A stretch of DNA of 64,000 nucleotides, from the NCBI GenBank assembly GCA_029962745.1, contig CM057159.1, positions 26,605,999-26,669,998 on the forward strand, in the 5' to 3' direction. Numbering within the stretch: position 1 is the stretch's first letter; every line of letters starts with the position of its first letter. Positions 36,801-45,130 of this stretch are shown in pieces. The notes below the pieces were generated by a model that did not search any database, had not been told where the DNA came from, and worked only from the letters and a program-made list of their open reading frames with translations. The DNA comes from Echinometra lucunter. Lineage: Eukaryota; Echinodermata; Echinoidea; Camarodonta; Echinometridae. A program made the position numbers and the translations under genes.

Positions 36801-39800
36801 AATGACCTGGAGAAATGCCTGGATGGGAAGGAACCTACTGTTGGGTCTGTTGTCACCCTTCTAGATTCAGTGGTGGATAAGCTGACAGTACTGAAGAGAA
36901 AGGTGAGGTAGTCTACAATTCAGTACTGAGAGGGCAGGGCTCGACACAAGCAGGCACATGGGCCCCAAAACTTAGGTCCGGACCCCCAATAGTGAACATT
37001 TTTGAAACAGTGATCAAATACATTCAGAGCTCGGAATTTCAATCCAGACTCTCTGCCAGAAATGTTAGTGTGGAGCCCTAGAGAATGGTAAATTGTTCCA
37101 GGTTGCCCCCCCCCCACACACACACACACATACCAAGATATACCATGCATTTCATGTATCATCCTATTAGAAAAAAAACCCCAAATGAAATGAAACCTTG
37201 AAGGATGAGGATTATATCCACTCTCTCTAGATCACATTTGTGACATTTTAATATGTTCTGAATAAGAATGAATTTTGTTTGACTTAAGCCATTTATCACA
37301 TTTTTATAAACTTTGTACAGTTCAAAATCTTTAAATATACCATCTGATATCTCTGATGCCATGTTAATTTTTATGATAAATACAAAATTATGGACATGTG
37401 GCTACTCTTAGTCTGACTAGCAAAGCACTCAGATAAAAAACTTTTGTTTTGTTTTGTTTTGTTTTGTTTTCTGTGTGACGTGTAGGCTGCGGAGGCCATT
37501 GCACTAGAGGAAGAGAGTGCTCAGGCATGTAAGAAGCGTCTTGCCCATCTCAAGGAGCATGACACTGCGTCAGGGACAGCTCTCACACAGTGGAAGAAGA
37601 AGAGGATAGATAGGATGCTGGTGGAATACTTCCTGCGAGCAGGTTACTATGAGACAGCCGTCAAGCTAGCAAGACATTCTCAAATTGAGGTACTAATGTG
37701 TTTGTCTACCATGTGTTGGTATAGATTTATGATAACAGACATGAAGTCCTCTATAGACTCAGTATGTATGTCCTGAAAACACTGCAAAACATTTATTTGC
37801 AACACAATATTCGTTTTGTAGTCTGTTTTCCATTAATCAGTTTCAGAGTGTTTGCTCATTATTCTCTTTATTAAAGTTTGAATAAGTAGTCTTCCAGCAA
37901 TCATCCAAAAGGCATGTAGTCTACAAAATAGAGATGTAAAATTTATTGCTTGATATTTTTTTCTCTTTAAAGATATATCAGTATCTTTTTAGCTGTGTTT
38001 AGTTTCATGAAACCTCAACATTCATGTAAGATGAAAAGGTCACGTTCTCCTTATAGATCAGTGCATATAAGCTTCTGATATATTTCTCCCCTTTTTAGGA
38101 TCTGACAAATATAGACCTGTTTCTAGTGTCCAAAGAAGTTGAAGAGTCTTTGATCAGAAGGGAAACAGCACAGTGTTTGCAGTGGTGCCATAACAACAAG
38201 ACAAAGCTAAGAAGAATAAAGGTAAATTTGTATTATCTTGGCTGCACCTGTAGTTATTTTAGTATGTCTGTATGAGGCACTGATGAAAATGTGATTGTTA
38301 ACTTGCATTTGATAAATGTGTGGTTTTGCAAACAAAAAGAAGTGCCATTTGCTTCCAAGCTGTTGATTTATTGTACTATTGTTCAGTGGATGGATATAGA
38401 AGCCTTGATCTATATGTTCATTTGATATGACAACATGGATCATGAATTCAGATTTTTTTTTGATAACACATTTGTCATATATTTATTCTCAACATGAAAA
38501 TGAAAATACTCTTATTGAAAATCAGCACTTCTTTTACCCTTTCTTAGTTTTCTTAAACAATTGATTTTTTAATAAAGAAATGCGTTAGAGAAGGAGATAC
38601 CAAGCTGCAAAGCTCTCATATATTCAAATGGGTCTTTAGTTTATCTTGTACAGTGGAACCTTGTGATAACAAACTTCTTGCTGTGTCATATAAAAAAAAA
38701 TGAAATAGAACAGAGCAAGGAAACCTTAATGATTGTTTTGTTAATTTTTTAAGTTCTTTGTTCAATAATCATTTTTTCTTTCCTCCTATTTCTCTCAACT
38801 GTAGAGCACATTAGAAGTGAACCTAAGAACGCAGGAGTTCATTGAGCTGATAAGAAATGATTTCCGTGTAGAGGCTGTGCGGCATGCTAGGAAGTACTTT
38901 GGTTCTTTGGACGGGGAGCAGGTCAAGAAGATCATGGTTCTTCTAGCATTTCCTTCCAATCCAAACATATCAGAGTACAAAGTAAGTTTGAAAAAAAAAT
39001 ATCATTTATGTCCTAGAGGACTTTATTGGTCCTCTGCTGAGGGCGAGGTTGGTGATGTTATCAACAATGAAATAAGTCATCTACCAAACAGATTTGATGA
39101 ACATTGTACAGCACCATGACAACTAGTCCAAACCACTTGTCTACTGCACATTGTCATTTAAAATTTTTCAGGCAGTTTCTCTTATACTGCATATCCATGT
39201 CCATATTGGTGTCAGCTGCAGAAAATTTGTGGGACATGAAAAGTTTTGTCGCTTGTGTGAAAAAGAGAACACTTTTTTTAAAATTTGCAGGAGCTCTTAC
39301 AGAATTTGCATTTGTAAAAGAGTGATATTATCACAGTATTTTGTTTTAATACTCTTGTATTTTTCTAATGTTTGTTGGTGTTGTAAGAGAAACTCTTTCC
39401 GTTTACCAGAGCTCTTTTTAAGTTTTCAGTTGCCCACTGCTTCCATATATATATATATATATTTATTGTTCTTACCATGAAGATAACTTCTCAAAAGGTT
39501 CCTATAGTTTGATCAAAAGTTAAGAAGTGATCTTTTCTCGTCAGCTGTAGGTCTGTATGGAATTAAATACTATCCAGCATACCAAGAAATCTCCCCTTTT
39601 TTTTTCTTAGTGTGCAATGATCTTTAAAATAAGCTTTGAAAGCTCATGACCTTGAATTTATTAATTGTCCTTTATTTCTCTCTCTCTCTCTCTCTCTCTC
39701 CCTGTCCAATGTACAGGAACTGTTTGATGATCTACGATGGCAGAAACTAGTTAGCCAGTTCCGTGAGGAGAACTATAAGCTCTTCCAATTCAACACAACC

Positions 39801-41767
39801 CCAGTACTAACACTGACACTAGAGGCTGGTCTAGCAGCTATGAAAACACCGTATCCTTTCTGCCGTTAACCCACTGGCTCTGGAAATCAGGTGGTTCCTT
39901 TCTATGGGAATGGGAGTGGGAATGGAAAAATTCCGTAGTCAACATGTTAACCCATTCATGACAGGAATTATTTAAAGCCTAATTTGATCAGCTTTTATTC
40001 TTCAAATTGGTAACACCAACATTTTTATTTTATTGCTACATTTTTCTTATAAAACGTCATTTATCTGAAATGAATATAAATTGACAGATATTATGATGGG
40101 AAGTCAAAAAGTTGCCAATTTGCAGGGGAAAATGGTGATTTTAAACTTTCTATCACATTGCCAGTTTAAGGATTTTAATGCTTATTTTCCTTTTAAAACA
40201 TTTCAGCATCAAACAACGAATACTGACGCAACCAAAATGGGCATGGTTTGTGTCGAATTTTTTGCTCTTTCTGCTCATGTATTTGGTATGATTTTTAGGG
40301 CTTTGCATCAAAAGATATTAGGCCAAACCACAAAATGTGGACCTCTGTCACGAATGGGTTAAGGAAAGGGTTTACGTTGAAGTTGTGTAAGAATCAACTG
40401 TAAGATTCAAGATCGTTTATTTCCAAATCATTAAAAAGTAATATCAAATAACATCAAATAACATGTCAATTTTACATTTGATTTCGTGTACAATGATATA
40501 TTGGATAATGAAAAAGGAAACTAGAAAAGCAAATTAAAGCCTATGAGTTATGTAGTTCCCTTTGTACATTAATGAAATGTGTACATGAATAAAAATAGAA
40601 ATAATAATAGGGATTACAAGTACAACAGTGTTAGGTTACATTTTCCTTTATGCCCTTTATTAGTTGTCAGCCATTTAAATGTTTATCTCATTTTTCTACT
40701 TGACTTCAAAACAAGCTGCTCTAGACGTTCGAAATTTTCCTTGACTGTTATGATGTTTAGACAATGCTATACAGACCACTCTAAGAATCCAGATTGCCCT
40801 GCATGTAGCAAGAATCTGAATGAACTGGCCAAGAGTTTACCATTTGCCCACTGTGCCCAGTCAAGACTAGTTTGCTCAATATCAGGTATGTTAGAATTTG
40901 TTTATTTGTTTGTTGGTTTATTTGTTATTTATTTGTTTGAATTATCTTTCTCTTTTTCTTCCCTTAAGTAATTTTCCTCCTTATTCAAAGTTGAATAACA
41001 ATTACTTGTATGCAGTGGGCAATATAATGGGGTGAGAACTTCTGTTTTGAAAAATGTTAAAATAGCGTGTGTTTTACTAACCGTCTACCTCAATACCGTT
41101 CATTCAGTTTAATAAGCCAGTCCATGCCCCATGAACAGACAAAGGCCATTTTACCAGGTGTAAATGACTGTTATACACAAGTCGCTGGGCACTTATCATT
41201 GTGTGCACATCAGTATGAATTTAGTTGTAAAATAAGTACCGGTAGCATGTCATTCAAACATATGTGTATGTCCGTAGAAATGAAAATAATTTTTGCTACC
41301 ACTGACAATCTAGCTCATTTTGAATGACCCTGAAGTTGGTGCAGTATAAAAAAAGATATAAGTTGATAAAAATAGAATTAGCGACTGGATGGAGAAAGAG
41401 GAAGTTTTTGACAATGGTTGAGAGATGATAAGAGAACGGAAATGGGATACCCCCTCGCAAGTCACATGTAGTATCATGTGCAAACCACAATACATCAAAT
41501 AAACCGCACCTTCTTGCTTATTGTATATACATTCAAGACAAGAGAAATGTTTGCCACCACTGGTGTATAATAGATCCATGCTTTCTATTTAACTTGAGTG
41601 TATTGACCGACTTGGTGGTCAAAATGGGAATTTATAAAAGATCTAGAGATGTCGCAACCACCAGATTGAAAGATGAAGCCTTTTTGTGATAGATGGAAAG
41701 AAGAATGAAAAGGGATACACAGGGATACCTCCGTGAAGTACCTCCGTGAAGTCCAAAATAATTGTAG

Positions 41768-41798
<31 letters not shown>

Positions 41799-44072
41799 TT
41801 TTGACTGAGGTCTTTGTACTAGAATTCAAAGTGTATTCATCTTTTTTAAGGGCAGGAATCGAAAACTTTTCATTACCATAATATTGTGGGTTTCCCCCAA
41901 ACACTGAAGGCTATGAAGAAAGAAAATGATTTCCAAAACCTTTTTTTCACTGTCAGTGCTAGTTGTTTTGACTTATGATTAGGAAGAGAAAGAGGAAGTC
42001 TTTGAAAATATTTGGGAGATGATAAATGGGATACCCCCTCACAAGTCAAGTGGCATTGTTATACCACAATACATCAATTAAACCGCACCTTATTCTTACA
42101 AGTATTTATGGGAAACCTGTGGTAATGCACGATAGAGCCATACCTTCTAATTTTAGCTCATTGTCTGACTGTGAGATGAAAATGAGATATTGTTAAAGAC
42201 TTAGTGGTGTCACAATCACCAGGGAGAAAGAGGAAGCCTCTTTCTTTTGTGTTTTTTTCTTTTTGAGGTGGAAAAATAATGAAAAAGAATACCCCCTGTG
42301 AAGTCTAGGGGTATAATTGTAGTAAGACCGAAAATGTTGTCTGTTGAATGAGATCTTCATGCAGGGCGGAAATTGAAAGCGCCTTGTTAACACTGCACAT
42401 TTTGAACAATGAAGACTATATTCTGAGAATATAAGATATAGGAAGATATAAGATATAAGAAGACATGAGATATAAGAAGATATAAGAAGATATAAGATAT
42501 AAGAAGATATAAGAAAGTAGAAGATAAGAAGATATTAAGCTATAAGAAGATGTAAGATATAAGAAGACATAAGATATAAGAAGATATAAGAAGATATAAG
42601 AAGATAAGATATAAGCTATAAGAATATATAAGATATAAGAAGACATAAGATATAAGAAGATGTAAGATATAAGAAGGTATAAGATATAAGAGGAGAATGT
42701 GAGATACCATACGTCCATGTGTGATCTATTCCTGTTCTATGAATAGTGTATTTTGCTGTTTACAGGTCAAGTAATGAATGAGCACAACCCTCCCATGATG
42801 CTACCAAATGGCTATGTGTATGGAGAAAAGGTATGATGGAATGTCTTTATAGATTAATGTATCGGCCCAAATTCACAAAGGAGGTTTAAACAATGGGTAG
42901 GGTTTAAACCTCCATATGTGCACTAAAATAAGGGTTAAAAACTACACATTGCCTTATGCACACTAAAAGAAAACAAGAAAATAAGACCGGATTCTGTACG
43001 CATGTATGCGTACAAATATATTTGCCAACAATATTAATATTAATTCACGTCTGCATATTCCCATTTTAGCTGATGGGATTTATAATGCTTGAGAATCCCA
43101 TTTGGTTTGCCATATTCAAGTTATTTGTAAAGTCATTCGTAACTTTACAAACAGCTTTATGAAACACCCCTCTTGACTCATTTGAAAACAAGTTAACATA
43201 TGACTAGTGCCACTCCACACATAGCATGCTCCAAGTTAGCAAGATGTGTTAGGATTTGACATGTTGACAGAACAATATAGATACAGATACAGACATAATG
43301 TGAAAGCTTTGTCTCTAAGTTTTGAATGATATACTCATGTATATAGCCTGCCTTCTCTAGACCATGCAAACCCTTCAAAATTACAATGAGAATGTCAGAC
43401 AGACTTATCACCAGAATAATAGAGAAAACAGGATGTAAAGAGGAGTGACCATTCAGAAGTGCTCTTTGGTGTCCTGTTGTGTGTCTCTCCCTAGTTGTGT
43501 GAAACTCCCTAGTATTGACTGTGAAGGGATTATAAAATTAGGCTCAAACTAGGACTAGTTTCAAAGGAGATATACTTCTCTCCACAAATTTTGAAATCGA
43601 TAACTTCTGACCTATGCACACATTTTATTGTGAAGTGTTTACCCAGCATCTTGGCATGCTGGCATACTTTATTTCAAAATCCCCCCCCAAATGGCAATTT
43701 TGAAATCACCAAAAAAAAAAAAAAAAATGCACACATTTTTGCATTGCATGTGGTCTCCAAATTAGGTCAGATGGTAGATCTGAAATGACCCGTCAGAAAA
43801 TGTAGAAAACCTACATGTATTATCAGCTTTTCAGTCCAAAGCTCCCAATTTAGCCGTTCACTCCAAGAAATGTGACTTTTGTGACCATGACTTCTTGGAC
43901 GTTGTGGGGTGGAAGGTCGCATTTCATTTGTATTCATTTATTTCCTTTTTTTCCCCTTTCCTTTCTGCAGTCACTGCTGACCTTTGCTGCTGAAAACAAT
44001 GGCCGCATTATATGTCCTAAGACAAAGAAAGTCTACTCCATCGATGAACTAGAGAAAGTATTCATCATGTGA
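29222..44072 (+). CDS. MAEA: MAEA: GID/CTLH E3 ubiquitin-ligase subunit (10 exons, whole gene span)
   Basis: Exons: 29222-29260, 35647-35724, 36795-36902, 37486-37689, 38099-38221, 38805-38981, 39717-39850, 40761-40885, 42766-42830, 43971-44072. All introns are GT-AG, the phases join, and the product is 384 residues (human MAEA is 396). Order: N-terminal coiled region (about 14-110), LisH (about 113-145, around [20 protein letters not shown]), CTLH (about 151-208, with [20 protein letters not shown]), CRA-like region, then the degenerate RING-type domain. That domain has CPAC (300-303), HC (318-319) and C326, followed by [13 protein letters not shown]. In the family, MAEA pairs with RMND5 as the catalytic RING module of the CTLH complex, orthologous to yeast Gid9. 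It acts in nucleus and cytoplasm. The start ATG is chosen because exon 1 supplies EHATLK, which matches the vertebrate EYPTLK just before VPYE. Confidence 0.95.
29734..29825 (+). repeat. TACAGCCACAC...ACACATGTGTGGTTGTATCC block (copy 1)
   Basis: Contains ACAGCCACACGCATGTCTTT, ACCTTACGGCCACACATGTG and GGTTGTATCC. An inverted relative lies at about 31936-32005 and a direct relative at about 32266-32380. Confidence 0.6.
30210..30368. repeat. Degenerate GACTTGACTTG repeat (copy 1)
   Basis: TTGACTCGAGTC and GACTTGACTTG units with AATGACTTGYGACTTG spacers. A second array of the same type is at 31768-31932, about 1.5 kb further on. Confidence 0.75.
30741..30904. mobile_element. AT-rich hairpin with nested palindrome
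   Basis: TATTGGCATCTCTTTTTTT near 30742 faces AAAAAAAGAAAGATGCCAATA near 30885-30903. The centre is the palindrome TTTTTTGCTATATT / AATATAGCAAAAAA around 30800. Confidence 0.65.
31430..31480. repeat. 51-base near-perfect palindrome
   Basis: Two 25-base arms around a single G. CAAAAAATAGAAAGTGATTC plus AAAAA faces TTTTT plus GAATCATTTTCTATTTTTTG, with one mismatch. Outside it ACTTTA / TAAAGT continues the symmetry. Confidence 0.9.
31768..31932. repeat. Degenerate GACTTGACTTG repeat (copy 2)
   Basis: GACTTGACTTGACTTGACTT, TGATGACTTGTGACTTG and similar units. The right flank carries an inverted GGCCACATGTGTG/TACAACCACATGCG block relative to 29734-29825. Confidence 0.75.
32130..32241. mobile_element. 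112-base hairpin MITE
   Basis: GGCACTAGTGTGCTTTTGCA, CCAGGCC and GGAATAAAGCACAGTCAC on the left pair with TGTGACTTTGCTTTATTCC, GGCCTGG and TGTGAAAACACACTAGTGCC on the right. Nearly the full length folds. Confidence 0.85.
33689..33861. repeat. (AGT)n trinucleotide array
   Basis: About 170 bases of AGT/GTA units with a few interruptions (AGAAGAAGT, ACACTGTAGT). The poly-Ser, poly-Val and poly-Tyr frames across it are artefacts. It adjoins a retroposon-like ACTTTATTGG segment. Confidence 0.95.
35647..35724 (+). CDS. MAEA: MAEA exon 2
   Basis: The acceptor CTTCCTTGACAG opens with [20 protein letters not shown], the conserved N-terminal block. Donor GTTAGA, phase 0-0, residues 14-39. Confidence 0.95.
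36347..36648 (+). mobile_element. tRNA-derived SINE (SURF1-like) in MAEA intron 2
   Basis: The head has Pol III box A TGGTCTGGTGG (36357-36367) and box B GGTTCGAATCC (36401-36411) spaced as in a tRNA, and ends near CCAGCCATGGCG. A tRNA-unrelated body follows (CACTCAACCCAGGTGAGGTG, GGGTACCTGGCAGGAATTTA) and a (TTA)n tail at 36629-36648. I match it by memory to the echinoderm SURF1-type SINE. The intact boxes suggest a fairly young copy, but it is not a functional tRNA gene. Confidence 0.85.
36646..36772. repeat. Two copies of ATCTGAACTGAGCTTTRCTG just after the SINE
   Basis: A roughly 33-base segment ATATCTGAACTGAGCTTTAC and on to GCGACATGTA at 36646 recurs with one or two changes at about 36735. 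The second copy ends about 20 bases before the exon 3 acceptor. Confidence 0.8.
36795..36902 (+). CDS. MAEA: MAEA exon 3
   Basis: Acceptor GACCACAG, donor GTGAGG, phase 0-0, residues 40-75. Encodes [20 protein letters not shown] and on to DKLTVLKRK, matching the vertebrate VVSLLDGVVEKLSVLKRK block. Confidence 0.95.
37443..37471. repeat. (TTTTG)n pentanucleotide before MAEA exon 4
   Basis: Five or six TTTTG units lie immediately before the acceptor CTGTGTGACGTGTAG and supply much of the T-rich tract. Confidence 0.9.
37486..37689 (+). CDS. MAEA: MAEA exon 4 (LisH)
   Basis: 204 bases, phase 0-0, residues 76-143. Carries an Ala/Glu-rich helix, HLKEH, and the LisH core [20 protein letters not shown], which in this family mediates dimerisation. 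Donor GTACTA. Confidence 0.95.
38099..38221 (+). CDS. MAEA: MAEA exon 5 (CTLH start)
   Basis: Acceptor CCCCTTTTTAG, donor GTAAAT, phase 0-0, residues 144-184. Encodes [20 protein letters not shown] and [20 protein letters not shown], the first half of CTLH. Confidence 0.95.
38651..38692 (+). mobile_element. Fragment of a pogo-like MITE end in MAEA intron 5
   Basis: TA|CAGTGGAACCTTGTGATAAC and AAACTTCTTG match the terminal sequence of the element at 51452-51625 (read in reverse). Only one end is recognisable. Confidence 0.5.
38805..38981 (+). CDS. MAEA: MAEA exon 6 (CTLH end / CRA start)
   Basis: Acceptor CAACTGTAG, donor GTAAGT, phase 0-0, residues 185-243. Encodes [26 protein letters not shown] and [16 protein letters not shown], all strongly family-like. 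Confidence 0.95.
39676..39701. repeat. (TC)n microsatellite before MAEA exon 7
   Basis: About 12 TC units, fifteen bases from the exon 7 acceptor CCAATGTACAG, acting as its pyrimidine tract. Confidence 0.9.
39717..39850 (+). CDS. MAEA: MAEA exon 7
   Basis: 134 bases, phase 0 in and phase 2 out, residues 244-287 plus part of 288. Encodes [20 protein letters not shown] and [14 protein letters not shown]. The last codon CC|A is completed by exon 8, so the donor is ACACC|GTATCC. Confidence 0.92.
39951..40358 (+). mobile_element. piggyBac-like MITE, copy 1 (MAEA intron 7)
   Basis: Starts CCCATTCATGACAGGAATTA, ends CTCTGTCACGAATGGG, and is flanked on both sides by TTAA (39947-39950 and 40359-40362). 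TTAA targets and CCC...GGG ends are the signature of piggyBac-type elements. The 408 bases contain no transposase. Siblings are at 56393-56941 and 57774-58198. Confidence 0.85.
40399..40480. repeat. Retroposon-like AAGATTCAAGATC segment
   Basis: AAGATTCAAGATCGTTTATTTCC is like TTCAAGATTCAAGATCCAAG and CTTTATTGGTCC at 55617-55655, and like ACTTTATTGG after the AGT array at 33862. Probably antisense 3' ends of one retroposon family. Confidence 0.4.
40761..40885 (+). CDS. MAEA: MAEA exon 8 (RING-like domain)
   Basis: Acceptor ATGATGTTTAG, donor GTATGT, phase 2 in and 1 out, residues 288-330. Encodes [34 protein letters not shown]. The Cys/His set (C300, C303, H318, C319, C326) is the incomplete RING of the Gid9/MAEA type. 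The linker after CY is two residues shorter than in human MAEA as I recall it. Confidence 0.95.
41392..42325. repeat. Diverged tandem duplication, period about 560-600 bases
   Basis: In MAEA intron 8, AGAAAGAGGAAGTYTTTGA...GATACCCCCTCRCAAGTCA...ACCACAATACATCAA..TAAACCGCACCTT occurs at 41392 and again at about 41988. GATGTCGCAACCACCAG..GAAGCCT..AATTGTAGTTA at 41645 recurs near 42205. Spacing of the two marker blocks gives the period. Confidence 0.7.
42424..42692. repeat. GATATAAGAA minisatellite
   Basis: About 270 bases of AAGATATAAGAAGATATAAG units, nearly all purine/T. It is non-coding and ends about 75 bases before the MAEA exon 9 acceptor. Confidence 0.92.
42766..42830 (+). CDS. MAEA: MAEA exon 9
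   Basis: Acceptor TTGCTGTTTACAG, donor GTATGA, phase 1 in and 0 out, residues 330-351. Encodes [20 protein letters not shown], one of the best conserved stretches of the protein. Confidence 0.95.
43260..43920 (+). mobile_element. Decayed copy of the GTGACCCTCCAC element (MAEA intron 9)
   Basis: Shares long blocks with 58653-59245: CAAGACCATGCAAACCC-like, AAATTACAATGAGAATG, ATCACCAGAATAATAGAGAA, AACAGGATGTA..AAGAGGAG, CCCTAGTATTGA, ATACTTCTCTCC, CTTCTGACCTATGCAC. The right end TGGGGTGGAAGGTCGC is a degraded TIR. The left end is not recognisable. Confidence 0.7.
43971..44072 (+). CDS. MAEA: MAEA exon 10 (stop codon)
   Basis: Acceptor CCTTTCCTTTCTGCAG, phase 0. Encodes [20 protein letters not shown] and [13 protein letters not shown], then TGA at 44070-44072. 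The end matches the vertebrate EKVYVM C-terminus that helps the RING module. Confidence 0.95.
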   Translation, partial: SLLTFAAENNGRIICPKTKKVYSIDELEKVFIM

Positions 44073-44937
44073 AGGAGACGGGCTGCATGGCAGACGACTA
44101 CTAGAATTAGATAGATAGGTTGCTATTTTTCCCCATTTGTTATTGCCAAGGCTGCATTTTTATAATTCGGACATATTTACAAAGATGGCTATTTTTATTG
44201 CAGTATCAAAAGGAAAGATAATCCATTTATGGTAGATGATTTGAGAGGAAAAAAGGATATCCTCTGCCGGATAAAGCTGAGAGTTACACTTGAGTTATTA
44301 TTTCTGGTTATCCAGGTTGCTAAGTTCTTGATGAATTCACTCTAGTCAGGAGCTTTATGTTTTTTTTTTTTTAAGAGAGAGGAAATCAGTTGGATATTAG
44401 AAATCATAATTTGTTTTTATGACATACTGTATAAGCTGTTATTTTTGCAATGGTGTTATTTTCGCATATTTCACGTATCCCTCGCTGATCGCGAATTTAA
44501 ATGTGTGATGGCATCGGCAAAAAAAAAAAAAAAAAAATCCCCCAGATCTGCCGATATGGCTCTTTCATGTACTACTAAGTTTACTGCATGTCCCGTCTTG
44601 CTACTGCACTTGCGCTCGCAAAATCAAAGACGTGCAAAAATGTCTCTGAGCCTGTGATTCGCAAAAATATCTGTACACGAAAATATTGGCTTGTACAGTA
44701 TATATAAAATTAAACTTGTTTCAATATATCTGTTTCAAGTAGGAGCCACCAAATCACATTCAGGTCTCCACTGTTCAGTGCACATGCAGTATTCTGTGAA
44801 TGGTAGATAAATATGACTTTCAAGTTATCTAAGCAGTAGAAAGGGGGCTAAAGATTATGTGTTAGTTCAGATTCACCCTTTTCACACTTGGGATAATAAC
44901 GGGTAATCCCCAAGAATTTAATGGACTTCCCTTCATT

Positions 44938-45130
44938 ATATTATACAAATAATCATTCAAGATGTGATTGTGTTAGTGGCCATGCAGCGCACTCGAGGGT
45001 AATTACAATGTGCGACTAGCACGAGTTGCTTGCGCTGAATGCTTTTGCATAATATTGTATATACCCGAGATGCCTGCATCGCCACTAACATCACAAATTT
45101 AAATCTGTACATTATTTGTTTTATAAAACG
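44938..45130. mobile_element. Fold-back MITE downstream of MAEA
   Basis: TGTGTTAGTGGCCATGCAGC and CTCGAGGGTA on the left pair with TACCCGAGATGCCTGCATCG and CCACTAACATCAC on the right. Pairing continues outward through ACAAATAATCATTCAAGATG / TGTACATTATTTGTTTTATA. Confidence 0.75.

Noticed and set aside
40081..40362. 93-codon plus-strand frame, with a sibling at 56718-56945
   Set aside because: Both lie inside piggyBac-like MITE copies and end in the TIR. The similarity between them is due to the element, not a gene.
42424..42692. CRISPR-like array
   Set aside because: The GATATAAGAA units have no unique spacers. It is a minisatellite in a eukaryotic intron.
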